Shown here piece after piece: positions 47,342-56,300 of a DNA stretch of 64,000 bases. A model generated the notes under the pieces. The model worked only from the letters and a program-made list of their open reading frames with translations. It had not been told where the DNA came from and made no database searches. How positions within the stretch are numbered: position 1 is the first letter of the stretch; each line of letters opens with the position of its first letter. This DNA comes from Symbiodinium natans (Eukaryota > Sar > Dinophyceae > Suessiales > Symbiodiniaceae): contig CAJNDS010002501.1 of the NCBI GenBank assembly GCA_905221605.1, positions 528,501-592,500 of the forward strand. The letters run 5' to 3'. A program made the translations under genes and the position numbers.

Positions 47342-50300
47342 CCCCCCCCAGTGCCTCACCACCATCCACGCCGAAGCGCTTGGTAGTCTTGTACCTTTGG
47401 GGTTTATGGCGATCAACCCCAAAATGTGAGGTCAAACCCCAAACCTTAAACCCTGGACCCTAGACCCTAAACCCTAAACCCTACTTTTGGGGGTGGAGGC
47501 GAAGTGGCCCCTGCGTTTCGGCACGAGTCTTTGGGCGGCGGGTGTAGGCTTTAGGGATTGAAGGGATTAGCCCAAGCCAGGGTTCAGGGTTTAGGTTTAG
47601 GGGTTGGGGGTTTAGGGTTTAGGGTTTAGGGTTTAGGGTTTAGGGTTTAGGGTTTAGGGTTTAGGGCCCAAACCCTACAGAACTCGAAACCCGAAACCCC
47701 AAACCACCAACCCTGCACCCAAAACCAGCATCCCCACCCGGAAGTTTCGCCATGAGCGGCCGGCTTCGGTTTTGCTATAGGGACTTGAAGACCCGGCTGT
47801 GGTATCGGAACCCTAAACCCTAAACCCTAAACCCTAAACCCTAAACCCTAAACCCTAAACCCTAAACCCTAAACCCTAAACCCTAAACCCTAAACCCTAA
47901 ACCCTAAACCCTAAACCTGGCATCGTGTTTCGAGAAGAAAATGTTGGGAAACAATGCGGGCAAATTTGTGGTTCAGGGCTGAGGCGCAGCTCAGGGTTGC
48001 TTAGCTATACTCCCCTTAGAACCTTAATAAAAAAATGTTTAATATCCTCTTGGGTTTTATATGAACAAAGTAAAAAAATAACTCCCAAGGGGATAGAGTT
48101 AGGGTCTAGGGTTTGGGGTTTGGGGTTTAGGGTTTAGGGTTTAGGGTTTAGGGTTTAGGATCGCTTCGGCATACCCAAAGGATCCGAAACCCCGAGCCCT
48201 GGGACGACCCTTCCTCATCATCCCTAAGTCCTAAGGGTTTAGGGTTTAGGGTTTAGGGTTTAGGGTTTAGGGTTTAGGGTTTAGGGTTTAGGGTTTAGGG
48301 TTTAGGGTTTAGGGTTTAGGGTTTAGGGTTTAGGGCTCGAAGTAGGCTCCCAAAACCACTTCCCACGTGGCGACGCTGGGGAAACACCCTCAACCATAAC
48401 TTACTTCTCCAATAACCAAGGGGAAAAAAGGTTAAACTTTAATATTTCTACTAAATAAGGAAACCCAAAAAGTTTAAAGTTCACCTAAAGGCGAAGTAAG
48501 ATAGTTAACCTCTAAACCCCAGCCAGAGGAAGATGCTGGGTGTTGAGGAACTGTTCGAAAGTGTCCACTTTCATGAGCTCACCTCAGACCAGACTCTGAA
48601 CGCTTAGGGCTTCTTGGGCTTTTTTACCCAAACCCAGGCCCTGAACGCCCCAGACCTACCTTAAACGCACCGTAGGCGTGCACTTTTGGGCTACGGCTCC
48701 CCTCTCTGGGGGCCAGGGAGGGGGGTCAAGTTGCCCCCAGATTTTTCTCGGCAGGCGCGGAAGGAAAACCCTGAATTCGATACTTGGCTGCACTCAGGAG
48801 GGTGGCTGCAAAATAAACTTTTAGCTGCCTCAATAAGAAACCGAATAAACCCCAAAAAGGTAAGGATCTAAAGTTACAGTAAAGTACCACAAAGGAGTAG
48901 AGAGGATAGGGGGTTCGCTTTTTGGGACCCGTAAATCTGAAAGGGGACAGCTGATTTTAACAGGGACGCCAGCAAACCTCAAGCGACGGGGACCGCAGGG
49001 CCAGGCTTGTTGTTTGTTTTTGAAGGTTTAGGCTTTGTGGAAGCTTAAGGGCCTAAACCCCTAAACCCTTGAACCTCAAACCTCAACTGCGTGGAGGTCG
49101 GTTTTCGGTTTCGGGGCCGTTGATTCTTGTGATTTCGGTTGGGCCTAGGGTTTGGGGCTTAGGATTTGTTTCTTTGTGCGTGGTAGGGGTTGAGGGCTTA
49201 GGGCGGTTCACGACTTGGGGTGTCCGGGTTAGTGGTTTAGGGCTGTTGTTGATGTGGGGCTTTCGGGGGTTGGGGCTCTAAACCCTAAACCCTAAACCCT
49301 AAACCCTAAACCCTAAACCCTAAACCCTAAACCTTAAACCCTAAACCCTAAACCCTAACCCTAACCCGAAACCCTAAACGTAGGTTGTGAATGTTCATTC
49401 CCTGGGCTCCAGATGGACATCAGGGGGGGTTGAGTCTTTGCTGGGCTTTGGGCTCGGGCTTGGGAGTTGATGCTTCTAAGGGCTTCAGGCTATCTAATAC
49501 CGAACCCTAAAGCCTTAAACCCTAAAAACCCTAGAAAACCCTGAACCCCAAAAACCCTATGAGCAGAAATCCGAAAACCTAGAAACCCTAAACCATGGAA
49601 GTACTAAACCAAACCAAAAAACCCTAAACCCCAAACCCTAAATCCTAGACTCTAAGCCCCAAAATGCAACACTCCAAAAGACCCATCTTCCAGTTCAAGA
49701 GGTCCAGAACTGGGGGTTTGAAGGGTTTAAACCCTAAACCCTAACCCTAAACCCTAAACCCTAAACCCTAAACCCTAAACCTTAAACCCCAAACCCCAAA
49801 CCCTAAACCCTCCAAAAGCCCGGCGGCTGTAGATCTTAGTGAGCCGCGTCTTGTCCTGCACAGGGTTTCTAGGGGTTCTGCCTTGGACCCTTAAGGGTTT
49901 GGGGGACCCTTTTTAAAGATTAGGGGAATACAAGGGCCATCTTTGGAGTAATAAAGGGGAACCTTTATAAAAAGGGTTTAGGGTTTAGGGTTTGGGGTTT
50001 AGGGTTTAGGGTTTGGGGTTTAGGGTTTAGTAGCCAGGATTGCGAACGGTACATGTAGGCCCTTCTAGAGACATCTCCCTGGCTCTCAGACCCCAACTTG
50101 CAGCTGCACTTTAGGGTTTAGGGTTTAGGGTTTAGGGTTTAGGGCGGGCTCGTGGGAAGGTCCCCAAAAATAGGAGACCAGCATGGTCTCGTAGTATCGG
50201 CCCTGAAATGGTGACCCCTTATATACCCCTCCAAGGGCCCATGCTTCAGCATTGCCAAAGAAGGTAAGAGACCACATTAAGGGATCATATACCCTAGAAC

Positions 50301-53300
50301 TACCCTTAGAAACCCCCCCAAAAAAAAGAAATGGGCACCCCGATATTTCGGAAAAGGAGCTTTCGCACCTCATGCGCTGCATTCTGGGGCTTCTGTTGCT
50401 TAGGGTTGAGGGCTCCGGGCTTAGGACTAATGGGCTGATTGCAAGCACTCCGGTCTTTTGGAAGAAAGTCGGGGCTCTCGACACGGGTGCGGATCCAATC
50501 CAGCTTCCTCAGGCAACGGTGCAGGGGGCGATCTCGAGACTCGCATGGGGGAACCTCAAGGCTCTGATCCTCGATCCTATTGGGTTTAAGATGGGGAAAC
50601 CCTTGACGAATCCTACAGCTCTCCTCCTAGATCCTAGTAGGTTTAAGACATTGCTTGGGGCGAGGGCTCTGCACTAGGATTGTGAGGTTTAGGGTTTAGG
50701 GTTTAGGGTTTAGGGTTTAGGGTTTAGGGTTTAGGGTTTAGGGTTTAGGGTTTAGGATTTAGGGTTTAGGGTTTAGGGTTTAGGGTTTAGAGTTTAGGGG
50801 TTTAGGGTTTGGCTTGGGAAGCCTCAGGGTGTTTGGGATTCGGGATCAGGGATGAGGGTTTGAGGGTGTCAAGGGTAGGCATCGAAGCCCTTAGACCTCC
50901 GGTTGCGAAAGGGTCTAAGGTTTAGGGTTTAGGGTTTAGGGTTTCGGGTTTATCGGCTGCAAGTCCATACACGTCCCAAGCGCTAAAGCCCTCAAAGCCC
51001 TAAAAGCCAAAAGCCCTAAACCCTAAAACCCTCAGCCATACGACCCAAAACCCAAAAAAAAACACCTAAAGTCAGGCTCTGAGGGCTTTAGGTTACTGGG
51101 GGCAGTGAAATTCGGGGTTCTAGGGTCTGAGGGTTCCAGTCGTTGAGGGTTTAGGGTTTAGGGTTTAGGGTCAGGGTTCTAGGTCTCCCTGATCCCTAAG
51201 CCCTAAACCCTAAACGGCCCTGAACCCTAAACCCTAAACCCTGAACCCGAAACCCCTGAAGTCCGAGGCGCTGCAGATCCCCGATGTGCATGTACTCGAT
51301 GCCAATGGTGCTGCAATACACACTTCCTGAAGTAGGGGATAGGATTGGGGGGCTTTAGGATTTAGGGTTTAGGGTTTAGGGCTTAGGGTTTAGGGTTTCT
51401 CTGAATAAGGTCCCTGTTTGAGAGAGCCAGAAGAGGGTGAAGAAGGGTTCCCTTTCCAGGGTTCCACTTCCTGAGGGTTTAGGGTTTAGGGTTTAGGGTT
51501 TAGGGTTTAGGGTTGAGGGTTTAGGGTTTAGGGTTTAGGGTTTAGGGTTTAGGGCTCCTTGGAGGTTCATGGTACTTACTAACCACTTGCAGCTGTACTG
51601 GGTTTAGGGTTTGGCGGTACTTAGAAAACATGCCAGGGCCCTTAAGGGGCTGATAAGTGGGTTGTAGGTACCGTTAGAATCGGTTAATGAGTACCATGAA
51701 CTTAAGGTAAGGGGCCATGCTGCGGGGCCATGTAACTTCCCTTAGAGTTTAGAGGTTCGGATGTTAGAGGGTTTGGGGTTGTTCTAGGGTTTCAGCTTTG
51801 TGGGGCTTTGGGATTCTTGGGGTTTTAGGGTGTGTAGGGTCTAGGGTTTTTCTAGGGTTTCAGCTTTGTGCGGCTTTGGGATTCTTAGGGTTTAGGGTGT
51901 GTAGGGTTTAGGGTTTTTTTAGGGTTGAACTAGGGTTTAAGGGGTTTAGGGGATTCCTAGCTTAAGGGCTTTAGGGTTCATCCGATTTAGGGCTTCGGGA
52001 ATAACCCTCGAAAATTCGGGCTTAGGGCTTGGGGGTGCTACGAGCAGCAATAGCAAGCCCTACCACCAGACGCAGGAGTGACCTAGGAGTACAGAGGCTA
52101 CCCCTTTTTTCGTTTTCAATGGCTTGTTCGGGTGTAGGGTTTAGGATTTAGGGCTTAAGGTTTAGGGTCAAGGGAATAAATGCCTACTCTGGGTTCTAGA
52201 CAAGCTCTGTGAATCTCAGCGCCAGGTCTTCGCCCGAGACGCTGAGGGCGCCGACGATCTCACGCAAGGTGGAGCTCGTGTTGAGCCCGGCGAAGTTCAC
52301 TTGGAACGTTTTGTCCATGTCCTCAGCTCACTGCACCCTGAAGTTTGGGGTCTACGGCTTTGGGTTTTGGCCCTAAAACCGCACCACGCCAATACACCTG
52401 AACCCTGCGACTCAAGGTCTGGGGCACCTTGCCTCTTCATTGTAGGCTACCTACTTTTTGGGTTTAGGGCTTACAAAGTTTTGGGGGGCTTCGGGGCTGC
52501 TTAGTTTGGCGGGGGCACGGAGGGTCGCGCAATTGTTGGCGAAGCTGCGGGTACATGGAGCTGGGTCTACACTTGCCAATAGCCTCTGCAGCCCAGTAAC
52601 CAGATTAAGGGCACCCCTTTTTTGGGGGGGTTGGCGACTTTATGAGGGAACCCCTAACAAAAAATGCGGTAATGGGTACCCCTGGGCTCTTGGTAGCAGC
52701 CCCCGATGGTATATAACAATATGGTATCCCTGCCTTCAAGCCTCCGGCCTCTCAAGCCCCCAGTCCCTATAAACCCAGAACCCCCATAAACCCCCCTAAT
52801 AATTCCTACATCCTCTGAAATGCTGGGTTTAGGGTTTAGGGTTTAGGGTTTAGGGTTTAGGGTTTAGGGTTTAGGGTTTAGGGTTTAGGGTTTAGGGTTT
52901 AGGGTTTGGGGTTTGGGGTTTGGGGTTTGGGGTTTGGGGTTTGGATTTTTCCCACCGCTTCCCCCCTTGTCACTTCAGCAGTGCTCGGGCTCGCAAATCG
53001 TCACATCCCGACGAATTTCCACACACTTCCAGACTTTCAAGGGGTCATGAGTTTGAGGGTTTAGAGTTTGAGGGTTTAGAGTTTGAGGGTTTAGAGTTTG
53101 AGGGTTTAGAGTTTGAGGGTTTTAGGGCTCAATCTCAGGTCGACTGGAGCCTGACTGCCGAGCTTCTGCCTCTGAGAAGCCGTGGTACCTGAATGACTCA
53201 GGGTTCAGAGTCCCAGGCTTGGGTGGTAGGAGGTAGGATTAGGGGGACCCTTGGGGATATAGACCCTCTGAATCAGGTCCCTCCTTAAAAGCGCCAGAAG

Positions 53301-56300
53301 AGGGTTCAGAAGGGGTTCCCTTTTAAGGGTCCCCCTTATCCTACCTAGGAGGTGGCTAGGGTTGAGGGTTTAGGGTCTATAATCTCATGTTCGAGCTTTC
53401 ACTAGTCAAGCAGCTTTTCAAGCGACAAGAGAACACCCACCCGCCCAAAGAATCCTGGAACATTAAGACAATATAAAGATGGGCTAGGCTGCCCAGTAAC
53501 CTAGGCTTAAAAAGGATGCCCTTTTCTGCTTAAAGGGGTTTATAAGGGAACCTAAACCCCCCAAAAAGGGAATAAGGGTACTACTGGGCATCCTAGTGGG
53601 GTAGACAGCGGCATGTCTAGGATGAACCCGCAAAAGGAGTGTTGGAGCTCCTGCACATCATCGGCTTCCGGCTGAGGGCTCAGGATCTGGGCTTCAGGTC
53701 TTCAGGTGCTTGCACAGCTTACTTCTTAGGGTTTAGGGTTTTGGGGTTAGGTCTGGGGTTTAGGGAACAACCCTCGTTACCCTAAGCCTAAACCAGTGAA
53801 CCTTGAAACCCCCGCCACTTTTTGGGGGCTTCCTGCAGCTCAAGGGTCCTAGGTTTTCAGGGCTTGGGCCTCCCGAATTCATTAACATTGAGACCCCAGT
53901 AAAATCCTCAACCCTAAACCAAGGTTTAGGGTTTAGGGTTTAGGGTTTAGGGTTTAGGGTTTAGGGTTTAGGGTTTAGGGTTTTGGGGTTTAGGGTTGTC
54001 CTTCAAAAGCCCAGCTGAACCATAAAGCCTCAAACTTTTAGCATCGAGGGACGACGGGTCCAACTCCGGCGCGGTGGGGGAGATCCCCTTCTCCCCCCAG
54101 TGGCCTGGGTTTCGGGTTTAGGGTTTAGTGTTTAGGGTTTAGGGGGGAACCACGCAGGAGGCTTAGGGGCTCAGGGGGTTAGGGTTGAGGGTTTAAAAGA
54201 TCAGGTTTTGAAGGTTGACGATTTCAGGAGTTACCCTAAACCCTAAACCCTACACCCTAAACCCTAAAGCCACCACGGATCTCAGGGGTTTACGTGTGAA
54301 GGAGGAGAAGGGTTTGAGGGTGCGGGGCTCTTAGGGCAACTACATCGTCCCTTAGTACGGGCCCTTAAAAGGGGCTCCTTATGTACCCCTTGTATACCTC
54401 ATCCAAACCCCAGGGGGCTCATACTTCCGAACCCTCTAAGGGAGGTAAGGGACCATTTTGAGGGACCATGCAGCTAACCCTAAACCCTAAACCCTAAACC
54501 CTAAACCCTAAACCGTAAACCCTAAACCCTAAACCCTAAACCCTAAACCCAAATCGCACAGACCCTCGCGACATGCTTAGGGCTTTCTCAGTGTTGTGGG
54601 GCTATTCTTAGGGTTTTCAGGGCTGCCAGGGTTACCGCTTTTTAGGGTTTTAGGGTGTGTTGGGTTTCTTTGGCTTTTTAGGGCTTTTAGGGTTTTAAGG
54701 GGTTTAGGGTTTAGGGATACCGGAACTTCCTATAAGCTCTAAGCCCTTCGGACGACGAAGAGATGGGCTGGAGCGCCGCACCCAATGTTGCAGGTTTCGA
54801 TATTGTGCCAGCCGAAGCGCTTTGTAGGGCTTTGGGGCTAAACCCTAAACCCTAAACCCTCAACCCTAAACCCTAACCGCTAAAACCCTAAACCCTAAAC
54901 CCTGAAAACCCTCAACGGCTTAAAAAAGGGGGAGCCAAAGGTGGCTTTTACAGCACGAATCCAGGCGTGGCCGTGCATGGCTCGAAGCACGAGGGGCCAT
55001 ACCATACGATAGACATCCGAAAGCCCCAAAGTTTTGGCCTTACAGGTTTAGGGTTTAGGGTTTAGGGTTTAGGGTTTAGGGTTTAGGGTTTAGGGTTTAG
55101 GGTTCAGGGTTTGGAGTTCAGGGTTTCGGGTTTAGGCTTGGGCAATACGAACTGGAAGAAGCATCTCAAACGTGTTAAACTGTTACCAAACCGATTCACA
55201 AGGTCACCCCCCACACCTGAAATCCAGCTAAATGTTCTGAAGTACTCGTAGGCTTCTGTAGCGTCATGGAATTCGAAGTGCAACGCAAGGTGATTGGATG
55301 CCCTTGAAACGTCTTCTCCATTGAAATCATCCAAGGTGGCTAAGAGCAGTGTGTCTCCCTGCCCTAGGCCCTAAACCCTAAACCCTAAACCCTAAACCCT
55401 AAACCCTAAACCCTACACCTGAAGCAAGCGCACTTCCTTTGCGAAGTTCTCATTCCCATCATCGGCGTCTCCATCTCGGCAGGAACTCTCCGTGATGAAA
55501 TCATCGCTGAGACCGTGCACGAAGTCCACCAACGCCTTGTAGTTCCGTCTTTTTTTTGTTCCTTGTCCTTCTCCTGGTCTCTAGGACGACCCTACCCCAA
55601 ACCTTGCAAAACCTGAGCCCTAAACCCCAAACCCTAAACCCTAAACCCTAAACCCTAAACTCCCAGTAAAGCCGGCCGGGTTACGCCAGGCATGCAGCTG
55701 GAGCGGATCGAGGGATGCCGCTTCGTGGCCGCGCACCTGCTTTGTAAGAGCTTTCCCTGTTAGGGTTTAGGGTTTAGGGTTCAGGGTTTAGGGCTTAGGG
55801 CCTAGGGGCTTAGAGTTTGGGTTTAGGGGGGGGGGGGGGGGTAGAATGGCTATGGGAGATTTAGGCTTCAAAGATGTATCAGGTGTGGGGTTCGGAGTTC
55901 TTAGACGGCGGGCTTGGGCTCAGGGTGCCGGTGGGTTTAGGGCTAAGAAGAAAAAATCGTGATCTACTATTTGCTTAAGAACCCCCCCAAAAAATGAAAA
56001 TCCCCATATTGCCTTTACAAGTAAGAATATTTTTTGGGGTTTCTTGAGCAATTCGTAGTGAATACAAAGCTGCTGTAGGTTTTAGGTAGGTCTGTGACAA
56101 TCCTTTAACACTCTACTGCGACGTTACGAGTTGCACAAACCCTGCCCGTCTCGCCCCCGTCCTTGCAAAATGCCAAAACCCCAAGCGCTTTAGGGTTTAG
56201 GGTATAAGCATGACCCAAGGCCTTCCTGGACTGTTTCGGGGCTCCCAGTAGACGCAGAATGAAAGCCATGTCTTCATGTTACACGGACGAAAGTTCAACA

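Noticed and set aside
50252-50677. 141-codon plus-strand open frame containing LDTGA
   Set aside because: It is the antisense shadow of OGDH exon 7 and flanking intron; the DTG triplet is chance, and no other protease features are present.
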